DNA from: Pyrenula massariospora
Taxonomy: Eukaryota; Ascomycota; Eurotiomycetes; Pyrenulales; Pyrenulaceae
NCBI GenBank assembly: GCA_021030905.1
Contig: JAGFMI010000009.1
Span: forward strand, 186,001 to 250,000
DNA length: 64,000 nucleotides
Direction of reading: 5' to 3'
Below are positions 43,307 through 53,783 of this stretch, piece after piece. The stretch's first letter is position 1. Each line of letters begins with the position of its first letter. The notes beneath the pieces were generated by a model. The model made no database searches and was not told where the DNA came from. It saw only the letters and a program-made list of their open reading frames with translations. The position numbers were made by a program, and so were the translations under genes.

Positions 43307-44581
43307 AATCTTCCAAAGTCTCCCGCGCAGTAGCTTTACCTATGGACCACATCGATGATTGTTTCGATGTCACCATTCCTATGATCGCAAGTCTATAGCG
43401 TGGTGGGGCGGTCAAATTGACGTAGGTATCTGGTCATGATCTTCATATCCTCGCGGCAGCAAAGTGAGATAGCACGAATTGAGTTGTACGCAAGGGAGGG
43501 CTCTGCTCCCGCAATTGCGTGATTCTTCTCAAGAGTTATGAGTGTTCTCAGAAAGGGTGGAATGACTAGAAAATTAGGACCAAGAGCAAGGATGTATCTA
43601 TCAGACCTGTGCGACCATCTCGATCAGACGATGAATCTTAGCGGGCGAAGGTCGGGGACGAATCATGTCCCTCACAGGTTGCCTTGCGGACCGTTCAACC
43701 TCATTGTTGACTTGCAATTTCGGAACCACCGGCGGCTACACCTCGATCGAGGGACTGCTTACAAGGCTGCGACAATGAGGTGTTGATCGCTGAAAGTCGC
43801 TGACCACCCCCACCCTACATGTCTTTGGAAGTGGAGGCAGAAGAACGCTGGCTCGCTAGATGAACCCGGAATAAGGCAAATATGCGGATCACTGTCTGCA
43901 TGATGAGTCCCTTTTGAATTTCAACATGAGGCTGTAAGTGGCCGTGATCCCTGTCAGTTCGTCTGGTCGAGCGCTTCCATCTGCCACGGGTCCATCAGGC
44001 TGCCATCTCCTATCATTTTGCCAAATCCTCTGCTATCCGAAACATGAAATCGCCTGGCGCTTAGAAGTCGGATAACAAATGTGTTCCAGAGCTAAAGCTT
44101 TTTGCCGACTGCTGTCTGCGGGCCCTACCACGATACGGGTATTCTGAGGCTTTCCAAAACAATGTAACCTGCCACTCCTGCGTCTATGCGCCAAGGGTCT
44201 TGTATCTCGTGACCTATCGGTTATCCCATCGACGGTTCTCATTCGTGTAATCGGCCATGCGAACTACCCGGACCGTGCAACCTCAGATACAAGGTGGTCA
44301 ATTAGACGGAATACACATTGACATTTGCGGCGAGATATTTTAAGGATGGGGATTTCCGTCCAAGGCACGTACTTCTCAATTATTTGGCCTCCATTTTGCG
44401 ACCATTAAATTCCGCTTTGCGTTCTGTACGAGTTACCAGTGGTCTGTTTCTTTGCCACGGAAGTACTTTGCTAGGTGAGGACCTTTTCTTAACATGCAAA
44501 TAGCTTCACTCGTTGTCTGATAGTAAAGTTTGTAGTTAGGAAATCCTTGGATGTGCTATTAGTTTAGCTATTCTTAGGATC
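43307..44581. other. Intergenic, no supported gene
   Basis: About 1.3 kb between the divergent NLR-like gene and the GPI-protein gene. Short, unremarkable frames only; it should hold both promoters. Confidence 0.5.
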
Positions 44582-45496
44582 ATGAGAATTCTATTCCGTC
44601 TTCCGCAGGTTGCTGCTGTCAACCTTCTCTTTCTCGGAATCGCCAGCGTCAGCGCTACTTGCAAGCTGGATTGCGATACTTATAAGACTTGTATACATGG
44701 AGGAACTGAATCACGGCAACAGGTGTATGAGTGCATCATGCAGCAATATGATGTAGACAGCCTCATCGATTGTGTCTCAACGGACAATCCCAGGCTCTGT
44801 TCTCAAGTTCTAAATGACACTTTCGCAGAGTATTACCTAGACAGCAACAAAGATGGCTGGATTTGCACAACTCCACGAGAGATGCTTATCCAGGCAAGCA
44901 AAAGTGAAGACTGCAATTCTTGTCAAAAGTCTAGTCCTTATCATAATGCAACATATCTTCTGGAAGAGTGCCCAGAGTATGACTCCTCTGATAAATATCG
45001 AGATTGTCTATGTAAATTCGGCATGACTCAATCGGTCATCGATTGTTTAAACGAATGTGTTGGCTACGGCACACAGACCCGCGTTCAAGCATAGCCGTAC
45101 TCATGTGATAATTTCGAGACCGATTTCCCGACCGCGACGGTATCTCAAACCTTCTGTGCTGTTCATAGTGGTAACGCTTGGTTAACGTCACTGACCCGTT
45201 CGTCAACAACCACTTCTACGCCAACCACAATCTCATCGTCATCGACTCCAGATGCCACAAGCCCTATCTTAGTTTCAACATCCTCATCGTCGCCCAACTC
45301 AAGCCTGCAGCCGACTGCTCCAGCGTCAGCAACATCAATTACCAGTGCCTCGCCAACCAGTGCCTCGCCAACCAGTGCCTCGCCAACCAGTGCCTCGCCA
45401 ACCAGTGTCTCGACAAACATTGGTAACAGGTACATTGCACTAAGCTGGTGGTTTCCTCCTATTGTCCTTTTCTGGGTGCATCTTGCGATGGGTTGA
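44582..45496 (+). CDS. Cys-rich, Ser/Thr-rich surface protein, probably GPI-anchored
   Basis: Signal peptide at residues 1-25 (ending near VSAT), then a Cys-rich domain (CKLDCDTYKTC, CNSCQKSS, CLCKFGMTQSVIDCLNEC), then a Ser/Thr stalk with five SPTSA-type repeats, and a hydrophobic end (ALSWWFPPIVLFWVHLAMG) preceded by small polar residues: the layout of a fungal GPI-anchored wall or membrane protein. The frame has a TAG at 45092, but the downstream stalk lies in the same frame to a stop at 45494. A 60 bp phase-0 intron, 45059-45118 (donor GTTGGC, acceptor TTCGAG), would remove it and join NEC to TDFPTATVSQTFC, giving about 284 residues. The donor and acceptor are weak; a nonsense change is the alternative. 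Function unknown; adhesion or host interaction is possible. Confidence 0.7.
45341..45411 (+). repeat. 15 bp coding tandem repeat
   Basis: Four identical units ACCAGTGCCTCGCCA plus a diverged fifth, encoding SPTSA repeats of the surface-protein stalk. Nearly perfect identity implies recent expansion; copy number probably varies between strains. All three frames and the antisense are open across it, which creates false frames. Confidence 0.95.
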
Positions 45497-46362
45497 TAGG
45501 CAAAGATCGCATATCGCAGAACTCCAGAAGCTTTCACATGCGCCAGAGATCTAAGGTGTCTTAGGGCAAACATGTATGACCTTGTCTGTATAGAGAGGAT
45601 CTATTTTTGAGGTACCGCATTTGCGCTGCTGACCCGGGATCATGTCATTTCTAATGGTACCTGTGGTTGCACATTTGGCTCGTTGCGCCACACCGATACC
45701 AGCACCCTGGCGAGGCGGGTAGTCTACGGCGGTGTGGAATACTAACGCGAGCTGAATAGGTTTCTTTAAATGTATGTTATTCATCGTTGAGCTGCAATGT
45801 CTCTGGCGTTACTTTTTCTTTTCCTGCGTAATTAGTGAAAGGTCCTATGGAAAGAAAGCTTTTATGTCTGTGAATATTTTGATTTCAGAGTATATCAGAA
45901 GGCATACTTAGCGTAGAGCGGATCACAGAGGAAGAGCAAGTTTTAGAAATGAAGTATTTACGGGGAGCGGGAGATTGTAGGTCTGCTGGAGTCATGATTG
46001 TGGTAATTCTCGATCCTATTGGCTCCTGGCATTTTGTGGAGCGGAGTTCCGGTTGACATAGTAGCATACCGTCGATATGAAAGCCATAATGACCGTCAAG
46101 CATCAAGTGTCCTGCTGAATTGTTACCTCTGAAGTCGACTCCGCCAGGTTAATAGGAGTTCATGTTTATCGTAACTAGCGGTGACTAAGTACTAACAGTC
46201 CTTGGAGCCACCTATATTCCCACTACGAAAAGCGCGGGGAAAGTTATTGCTGCGGAATGCTTCCGCCATGGACTGTGAGCTGTCTTGGGGTCAGGAGGTT
46301 TATGGAGCCAGCTTCGTCAAAAGCCCAGAGAACATGACAGGGCTTCAAGACACCGAGAAAAC
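45497..46362. other. Intergenic, no gene seen
   Basis: 866 bp between two plus-strand genes. No frame with family character; the last part is the PIG-U promoter. Confidence 0.5.
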
Positions 46363-47810
46363 ATGCACGTTGGTCGCACGGAGCTGCAGTTCCTTGTGGT
46401 TGGGGCTGCTCTGCGATACGTCCTATTCTCAGCATTTCCGGCTTTCGCAGACCTTCTGACAGGGCAGGTAGAGGTGTCGACGCCGGTCTCAAGCTACAGA
46501 AGACGTATAAAATCCTTAGGATGCTCTTCAAGCAACGCGCTGATCTGCTGTAGTACTTGAAGGACTCTTTCTGTTTGAAAGAGGGGTTTCTCCCTATGAT
46601 GGAGGCGTTTTTCACCAGGTACGTGTCCCGACCTTGACTATAAAATCGAGACTGATCAATTGAGCATACAGGCGCCTCTTCTCCTCCCTTTATTTTCTCT
46701 CTTTCGCCCGACCGGAGGCTCCTTGTTCTCCTCCAGTGTTCTCTATAGCACTCTAGATACCATCAACGCTCTTGCCTTGGCCACAATAGCAAATTCCTGC
46801 CAGGGGGTCATAACCCGCCTGTTCACCTCTAGCAGGGCTGAAGACCGATACCAAAAGCACACAGTCATTGCAAGCTACATGTTCAACCCATTCACAATTA
46901 TTGCCTGCCTTGGCCGATCAACTAGCATATTTACGAACACAGCAATCATTCATGCAGTGTCTAGCGCTGTCCAAGGCAACGACTTCAACTGCATGCTTGC
47001 ACTAGCCCTAGCAAGCTATCTTTCTATGTATCCGATCCTCCTCTTCCCACCTCTCGCCATCCTCTGCTGGGATCGACACTGTCAGATAAAAAGGGATGAA
47101 AAAGCTAGCCTAGCTTTCACCACGAAACTCGCCAGTGCTTTCGTAGCCGCTTTTGTTATACTCCTCAGCATCTCCTACCTCCTCATAGGTTCCTGGTCCT
47201 TCATTCCTGCGACATACGGCATGCACCTATCCGTCCCTGACCTGAATCCTAATATCGGCCTATGGTGGTACTTCTTCATTGAGATATTCGACTCATTTCG
47301 CGACTTCTTCCTCGGCGTTTTCTGGCTGCATCTTGTGATCTACGTCGGCGGCCTGACTCTTCGCCTGCGAAAACAACCTTTGTTTGTCGTCACTACCTTA
47401 CTAGGCCTATTTACGATCTTCAAACCCTACCCTAGCATTTCGGACATATCTTTGTACTTTGCATTCTTGCCGCTGCATAAGCATCTATTCTCCTGTGAGC
47501 TCCCCTTTCTCATCCTAGTCTTCACCTTCAAATGGGCCTTGAGAAAATCATTCAAGCTGACAGTCCTGTAGTAATGCGCTACAGCTTCGTATCCCTCACC
47601 ACTCTCCTATATGCCAGCCTCCTCGGCCCAGCATTCTATTACCTCTGGATCTACGCCGGATCCGGTAACGCCAATTTCTTCTACGCCATCACCCTAGTCT
47701 GGAGCCTGGGCTTGTCCATGCTGGTCGCAGATTCACTGTACGCAGCATTACGGGACGAGTGGGAGCTCGAGCGGCCAGAGATGAAGGGCAAAGACGCTCG
47801 GAGGATATAA
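46363..47810 (+). CDS. GAB1: GPI transamidase subunit PIG-U / GAB1
   Basis: Membrane subunit of the ER GPI transamidase, which replaces the C-terminal signal of precursor proteins with a GPI anchor. Four exons, 46363-46504, 46554-46618, 46672-47494 and 47572-47810, join over 49, 53 and 77 bp introns to about 422 residues, usual for the family. The N terminus (RTELQFLVVGAALRYVLF, then LTGQVEVSTPVSSYRR) joins to LLEGLFLFERGVSPYDGGVF and HQAPLLLPLF, the family's lumenal block. FFIEIFDSFRDFF at about 270-282 is the PIG-U hallmark. The last exon gives LGPAFYYLWIYAGSGNANFF, also diagnostic. Several membrane helices. Start: MHVGRTELQ, the first ATG before the first helix. It converges on the NatD gene with only 54 bp between stops. 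Confidence 0.95.
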
Positions 47811-47864
47811 TAGAATATGCCATAGACAAAATAGAAATTAGAACCCTGAAACCAAAGCCAAATG

Positions 47865-48713
47865 TCACCTCCCCTCCACCCCATCCTTACCCTCCGTACT
47901 CTCCAGAGGATCAAGCAGCGCTTTACTCCAAATCTCATAATCCGCCCCCCCCCTCCCCCCACCCCCCCTCGTCACCGCCCACACCGGGCTCTCCTCCCCA
48001 TCCACCGCCCACCCTAACCTCCCATACAGCCTTCGTGCCCCCTCGTTGCCCCGGAACACGGTCAGCATCATCTTGCGCAGTCCCCCGATGCGCCTTCCGA
48101 GGGTCTCGGCGACGCGCAGCAGCGTGGCGCCGTGGCCGCGCGACTGGTGCGCGGGGTGCGTGTGGATCTCGTAGATGTAGAGGACGGGGTGGTGGGATTC
48201 GTAGGTGGGCATGAGGGAGAGGAAGGCTGTTATGTTGCCTTCGGGGGAGGGGCAGGAGGGGCGGGGTTCGGTGGAGATGAGGAGGAGGTATTTGAGGTCT
48301 GGGAGTTTCATCTCGCGGCGCTTGGCGGCGGGGTGCCAGCCCCAGGAGCTCTGTGCGTAGGCGGGTTTGCTGGTGAGGGTTAGGAGGGAGAGGCAGGTGG
48401 ATAGCTCGGAAGGGGTGAGGGTGGCGGCGGAGCGGAGGAGGATGTGGAGGTTGTGATTTGGGGTAGGGCTGGGGGTGGTGAGGTGGATGGTAGGGTGGAG
48501 AGATAGGGGTGGAGTGGAGGGAAGGGGGATGTCCTGGCAGAAGCGGGCGTGGAAGTCTGGAGTGGAGAGAGCGTTGATGGATTCGATATGCGGGAGGGGC
48601 TTGGGACCTCTCTGTTGAGGGATCCTTTTGGGTTTTTTGGTCTGGCTTCTGGTGGGAGGCTTGCCCTTCTCGTGTGAAGTAGTGAGTTTTCGACGCTTAG
48701 ATGTTGGCGGCAT
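47865..48713 (-). CDS. NAT4: N-alpha-acetyltransferase 40 (NatD), histone H4/H2A N-terminal acetyltransferase
   Basis: Acetylates the N-terminal Ser of histones H4 and H2A. Single exon of 282 codons. The N terminus is basic (KRRKLTTSHEKGK, TKKPKRIPQQRG), fitting nuclear and ribosome contact. SSWGWHPAAKRREMKLPDLKYLL (shown here as SSWGW...KRREM) is the NatD hallmark, and YIYEIHTHPAHQSRGHGATLL carries the GNAT acetyl-CoA loop (Q/RxxGxG). A further TVFRGNEGARRLYGRLGW, the GNAT C-terminal helix, follows. A Gly-rich insert near residue 250 (RGGGGRGG) corresponds to a run of C in the plus strand near 47945-47970, which is low-complexity and probably length-variable. No introns. Confidence 0.92.
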   Translation of the reverse strand: MPPTSKRRKLTTSHEKGKPPTRSQTKKPKRIPQQRGPKPLPHIESINALSTPDFHARFCQDIPLPSTPPLSLHPTIHLTTPSPTPNHNLHILLRSAATLTPSELSTCLSLLTLTSKPAYAQSSWGWHPAAKRREMKLPDLKYLLLISTEPRPSCPSPEGNITAFLSLMPTYESHHPVLYIYEIHTHPAHQSRGHGATLLRVAETLGRRIGGLRKMMLTVFRGNEGARRLYGRLGWAVDGEESPVWAVTRGGGGRGGADYEIWSKALLDPLESTEGKDGVEGR

Positions 48714-49396
48714 TGCTGTCCTTGGTGGTAGAAATCAAGGTGAGGAGTGTAATCACTCGTTGGCTAAAAGCGATTGATCTCGGGATATGAGAGAAGCTAA
48801 GATCAAATGGCAGAAAGCGAAGGGCTAAAGAAAGCATAGGTCAAGATTGATGGTGGAGCAACAAGACCGAAAGACTCATTCATGTTGCAGCCGAACACCT
48901 TTGGCAAATGCGACAGCATTGTTCTTGCATACTATTTAGCTAGGTTAGCAATCTTGGACTTAGCCAAAGCAACCTGGCTGAGTGACACTTACGGGCATCG
49001 GTCAGATTGTTTGATACATAGCGTCCGTATAAGTAGTTCAGTGTTTTGGAAGTACCTTCCTGGTATATTGTTTTAGAGGACGGTTGTGGTGGACGACGCG
49101 TCAAGACGCGTATCTTGAACTGTGTGGATCCCACCACGGCGCTTCTACATAATAAATAATATTAGTCTAGCAGAACGCTAATTCGAGAGATAACTTGAGG
49201 AATAATTGTCAAGTGTCTGAAATTATTGTGTGAGACCATATGAAATTTATTGATAGTTCGCGCTTGCGCAGCTTTGCTCTATTCTACAAAAATCTATCCG
49301 AGCTTCCGCAACAGCAAAGCTGGGAAAAATCACCATTTCATCAGCCAAACGCCTTGCTCAATTGCGTTCGATTTCCAAAGCCCCAAAATAAGATTT
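48714..49396. other. Intergenic, no gene seen
   Basis: 683 bp of A/T-rich spacer between NatD (minus) and ILV1 (minus). It holds the NatD promoter and the ILV1 3' region. Short frames only. Confidence 0.5.
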
Positions 49397-51144
49397 TCAT
49401 TCCCTTAAGAACATCTTGTAAACATCGCTGTCCGTGACCTCTTTATGTGGGTATCTAATCTCCTTCAAGAACGACGCTAATTGGTCTTTTTCTCCTTCGG
49501 GACATTGGATGCCAGCCAAGATTTTGCCTGAGTCACCTCCATAGTTGCGGTAATGAAAGAGACTGATGTTTTGACTCGGCCGTAAACTCCTTAGAAACTT
49601 GAATAATGCACCTGGTCGCTCAGGAAATTCGAACATGTAAAGTCTCTCGTCAGACACAGATGAGCGGCCCCCGCCGAGATACCGTATATGGCTCTTTGCA
49701 AGCTCATCGTCTGACAGGTCCGTCGCAGTCATGCCATCAGCACGGAGCCGAGAGATCAGATCCGAAAGCTCAGTATCACGGGTCAAAGCGCTGCTCACGC
49801 TAATACCGATAAAGACATGAGCGGCATCAGTGGAGGCATAGCGGTAAGTAAACTCGGTCACCGCTTGCGGAAGGACAGCTTCGACGAGAGCGGCAAATGC
49901 TCCTGGTCGTTCAGGGATAGTGACGCTAAGAAGGGCCTCCTTTTGTTCACCAATATTGGCACGCTCGGCAACAAATCTGAGCCGGTCGAAGTTCATGTTT
50001 GCTCCTGAAAGGACTGCGCAAAGTTCGCGGTCTGGGTTTGGCGAGGGATTGGCTGCAGCCCATTTCTTCAGCCCGGCGAGGCCGAGAGCGCCTGCTGGTT
50101 CTACGATGGACCGGGTATCTTCGAATACGTCTTTTATTGCGGCGCAGGTCTCGTCAGTTGAGACTTGGATGATTTCATCAACGCACTCGGTGCAGATGCG
50201 AAAAGTCTCTGTCCCAACAGCTTTCACCGCTGCACCATCCGCGAAGAGACCGACCTCAGGAAGGGTGACTCTCTCTCCTGATGCTAGAGACTGTGCCATT
50301 GCATTGGCATCGCTAGCTTCGACTCCGATGACTTTGACGTGTGGTGCGATGCGCTTGACGTAAACACCGAGGCCGGCGATAAGCCCACCACCTCCGACGC
50401 AGCAAAACACTGCCTCCAAGTTTTGGAAAGAGGCTTGCCGGAGGAGCTCGAGACCCACGGTACCTTGACCGGCGATTATGTAAGGGTCATCGAAAGGGTG
50501 AATATTTGTGAGACCGTGCAGCTTCTCGCGGCGATGACATTCTTCTTTAGCAGCGTCAAAGTCTGATCCATGAAGAACCACATTGCCTCCCAGCCTTGAC
50601 ACATTCTTGTGCTTGATCGCCGGCGTGCCTTCAGGCATTACGATAGTGGCCGGTATTTTGAGCTTTCTGGCCGAATATGCAACTCCTTGGGCGTGATTTC
50701 CAGCTGAGCAGCATATTACACCTTTCCAACTCCTCGATTTGGGCAGATGTGCCATCTTATTGTATGCACCACGAAGCTTGAAGGAGAAAACTGGAAGGAG
50801 GTCCTCGCGCTTAAGAAGTACCTTGCATTCGAGGCGGTTTGAGAGGTTGATCGCATGGGAAACAGGTGACTCGGAAATGACATCGTAGACTCGAGAGGTG
50901 AGAATGAGGCGAAGGTACTGCAAAGATTAGACACTGTGCGAAATAAACGACTAGGAAATCATACATCAGGATAGCCATTTGGCAGAAGGAAGTCATCTGG
51001 TATTTCCGAAAGGGATTCCGATCGCTGCTCTTCGGATGCGGGTGTGGGGACCGTGGCATATTCCGCCATAGCTCCTACGCGCTTTGGCGTTACATGACCA
51101 TTTGTGTGACCATCTGCGATGGTCCGGCCGGTCGGATCAGTCAT
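49397..51144 (-). CDS. ILV1: Threonine deaminase (biosynthetic)
   Basis: PLP enzyme that converts threonine to 2-oxobutanoate, the first step to isoleucine; fungal ILV1 acts in mitochondria. Two exons, 50965-51144 and 49397-50917, over a 47 bp intron (donor GTATGA, branch TCTAATC, acceptor TTGCAG), give about 566 residues. PLP lysine at about residue 107 in [21 protein letters not shown] and the phosphate-binding VGGGGLIAG are present. The C-terminal part has two ACT-like regulatory repeats ([12 protein letters not shown] and [13 protein letters not shown]), as in isoleucine-inhibited enzymes. The first exon ([17 protein letters not shown]) does not look like a presequence, so an upstream exon or start may exist. 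Start ATG 51144; a GTG upstream is in frame but unlikely. Divergent from RCF1. Confidence 0.95.
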
Positions 51145-51584
51145 GGCGGAGAATTGCACGTCCTGCGTCGCAGGAGGGAGTGAAGTGACTGGCGTAAGAT
51201 GTGCGGGAAATTTTTGGGGACCTCGCGTCCCGACTAGGTTAGCGAGACCGTTATCAGGAACCGGAGCGCTCTAGTGGTCAGCCTCGTTAATTTAAGCTTA
51301 AACTTCGGTGAGCTCGAGCGGCCAGACACGAACAAATTTGGAGAAGCTTTCAACCGAGCTTCGTTAAGCTGGCTCGTCTGCATAAGAAACTAGCACATCC
51401 CCATTTCTCGGGTCTGTTGAAATTACCCGTCATTCATAGAAATTGAGCTGGCTCTATCGAAGCTTTACGATCGGGCTAGAGCTACTCTCGTCCAGTGGAA
51501 CTCGAACTCCGCCTACCCGAGTCCCTTAGGGGGACCACTACTTATCACTCCTAGGAGGAGCTTGACGCAGTCCAACAATCCAAG
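51145..51584. promoter_or_regulatory. Bidirectional promoter region, ILV1 / RCF1
   Basis: 440 bp between divergent starts of two mitochondrial-function genes. No perfect Gcn4/CPC1 TGACTCA site was seen; the near match AGTGACTGG lies at about 51185. Confidence 0.45.
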
Positions 51585-52273
51585 ATGTCCAGAAAAAGCC
51601 AGACCATGCTTCCACCAGACCCACATATGCCTTCGTCGTTCGACGAGGACCCGTACGTGTCCCATTCCCTTACTTCCGTACCATTTACTAATTTCCAATC
51701 CGCAGAGAATTCCTCGAAGAAGGCTGGGTCAGGAAACTCGGCCGCCGTCTCCGCGAAGAACCCCTCATACCTCTTGGCTGTATAGCGACCTGCATCGCCC
51801 TTTACCAAGCCAACAAGGCCATTAGGCAAGGTGACAAGGACAAAACGAACCGCATGTTCCGGAGGCGTATCTATGCACAGGGCTTTACACTTGTCACGAT
51901 CGTTCTAGGAAGCTTCTACTACCAGGACTCCAGGATGCAAAGGAAGGATGTGGAGAGGAAAGTCGCAGAGATCAAGGCGCGGGAGAAGAAGGAGAGGTGG
52001 TTGAGGGAATTGGAGATTCGGGATCAAGAGGATAGGGAATGGAGGGACAGGCATGAGAAAATGGAGAGAGCGGCAAAAGATGCAGTGGATGAGGCGAGAG
52101 GGATCAAGAGGGAAATTAAGGAAGTGAAAGAGAAGATTGAGGGGAAGGGGAAGGATGATCCCCCGCTGGAGGGGAAGGCGCTCAGTGTTCTCGAAGAGGT
52201 GGATAGGAAAGGCTGGGGGAGAGGGAGATGGCTGATAAGAGAGGCTCTCAGAACTATTTGGAGTGAAAGATAA
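51585..52273 (+). CDS. RCF1: Respiratory supercomplex factor 1 (HIG1 domain)
   Basis: Inner mitochondrial membrane protein that joins complexes III and IV and assists cytochrome oxidase assembly. Two exons, 51585-51652 and 51706-52273, join over a 53 bp phase-2 intron (donor GTACGT, acceptor CCGCAG) to about 211 residues. The joined start reads SSFDEDPEFLEEGWVRKLG, the family's N-terminal block. Two helices follow, IPLGCIATCIALYQA and QGFTLVTIVLGSFYY, separated by the HIG1 loop QGDKDKTNRMFRRRIYAQ. The C-terminal half is a long charged coiled coil (QRKDVERKVAEIKAREKKER) as in fungal Rcf1. The frame of exon 2 is missed if only the longest frame is taken. Strong assignment. Confidence 0.96.
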
Positions 52274-53375
52274 TCTTGAGGTTTGGTAATGCTACGAAGT
52301 CACGTCCTTCCCCTTGATGTGCGATTCTAACCTGTCAAGATAAGTTCCAATTTGGAAACCTCTATCAGCACGCAGAAATACTTTGCATAGCCATTTTTCT
52401 AACGACTCCATTACGTTCATCCTAACTGATAAGCTGACCCGCACCACGTCAAGCCTGATTCCCCGGCAAGACTACGGTATGCAACTCCCCATCTCATCCG
52501 GCGACGTACAGAAACTTGATCATCCTGTGATACCTGGATGCCGCATCGCTTGGCATGACACAAAAATCTCCATCAATCATTTTTTCTGCAAGTGTCTCCA
52601 TTTCTGCCATCAGTGCTTTTTCTTTCTTTCAGGATGCGACAGGCTGCGGCAGCGAATCATTATCACAGTATTAGTTTTTTGGGCCCACCGGCAGTGGAGC
52701 ATGTGTGATGGTATCCTCGGGCAGCAGTCTGTTTGCGGCCCCAGCTGTGGCGGGATGAATCAAAGATCGGTACTAACCTGAGCCGGATCGTATTTTCTGG
52801 TGGTGTGATTTACTAGCGACCGGAAAGGTACTACTTGCTGATCTTTGAGATGCGACCTTTTCTGGCTACATTTCATCAACAGGAGTACTTGAGCTAAAGC
52901 TTTCCGTCAGTCGTACCAGGAAGTCTGGCACTATCAGAAGGTATTCACGAGTCTTCAAGCGGCTCAGCTTTCGTCAACCAAGTTCCCACTGGGTAAAACC
53001 GCGAAAATTGACGTTCGAAATAGGACTCTTAGGCCTTCTTTCCAAGGAACCATGCATCTTCAATTCCCTGTTTCTCTCCTATAATCATGCTGTGAGCTTT
53101 TGTAACCTTATGATAGGGACCACAAAATCAACTGAAATCCAAGTTTTCTCCATCCAACACATGTAACTATCTATCTATTCATAGCCTGATGCATGGCTGA
53201 GCTCCTACAGGCGTAACCTCTTCATTTTACCCCCTTGAGTATCTATTTTAAAAGACAAAATGCTATCCGCGCTGCCCAAATTCTGTTTAAAAGATTTCTT
53301 ACAATCTTAAATACTTGAACCCACCCCCCGCCCTCGCACTTCCAGCGCACAACAACCTCAACCCCCCCACGAGCC
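52274..53375. other. Intergenic, no supported gene
   Basis: 1.1 kb. A 132-codon plus-strand frame at 52383-52781 has no family character. It should hold the RCF1 3' end and the promoter of the small secreted protein. Confidence 0.45.
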
Positions 53376-53783
53376 ATGCTTCCTTCATCTCACTTCTCCT
53401 CCCTCATTCTCCTCATCCTTCACGCCACCTCCCGCCTCTCTTTTGCAAACGTCCCTCCAAACTTCCCCTGCACCACCACCGGCTCCGGAGTCTGCAACCT
53501 CGGCTTCGTCTACGGCCGCACAGACCATTACCCCATCGGCCAAGGCTGGCTCCGCGTCGACATCTACGACCTGAACTGCTACAAGATGGGCGGCAAAGAG
53601 TTTCCCAACGAAGGCGACGCGCTTACCTCGCCGCTGCCGTACACGGTCGATCTCACGAAGGTGCCTGTGGATGATTGGGTACATGTACAGTTTTGCTATG
53701 CGGGGAAGTGTTATACGGACGGGCTGTCTTGCCATGACTATAGGAATCAGATTCTTTGTCAGCATGCTTTTGACTGTTCGTGA
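53376..53783 (+). CDS. Small secreted cysteine-rich protein
   Basis: Intronless, 135 codons. Residues 1-25 form a clear signal peptide (LILLILHATSRLSFA). The mature protein of about 110 residues has eight cysteines (in FPC, GVC, LNC, QFC, GKC, LSC, ILC, FDC), enough for four disulfides, and no membrane segment or GPI signal. Aromatic residues are frequent (YGRTDHYPIGQGWLRVDIYDL). Size, secretion and even Cys number fit the effector-like or antimicrobial class of fungal small secreted proteins, but I recognise no named family. The start ATG is the first in frame after a CT-rich leader. An overlapping Arg/Pro-rich plus-strand frame at 53315-53674 is a shadow. Confidence 0.8.
   Translation: MLPSSHFSSLILLILHATSRLSFANVPPNFPCTTTGSGVCNLGFVYGRTDHYPIGQGWLRVDIYDLNCYKMGGKEFPNEGDALTSPLPYTVDLTKVPVDDWVHVQFCYAGKCYTDGLSCHDYRNQILCQHAFDCS

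Noticed and set aside
44582-45094. Surface protein ending at TAG 45092 as the complete gene
   Set aside because: The downstream same-frame stalk and GPI-like end are too typical to be chance; the short form is kept only as an alternative.
45163-45573. Minus-strand 136-codon frame with GEALV repeats
   Set aside because: It is the antisense of the 15 bp coding repeat of the surface protein; all frames stay open through such a repeat.
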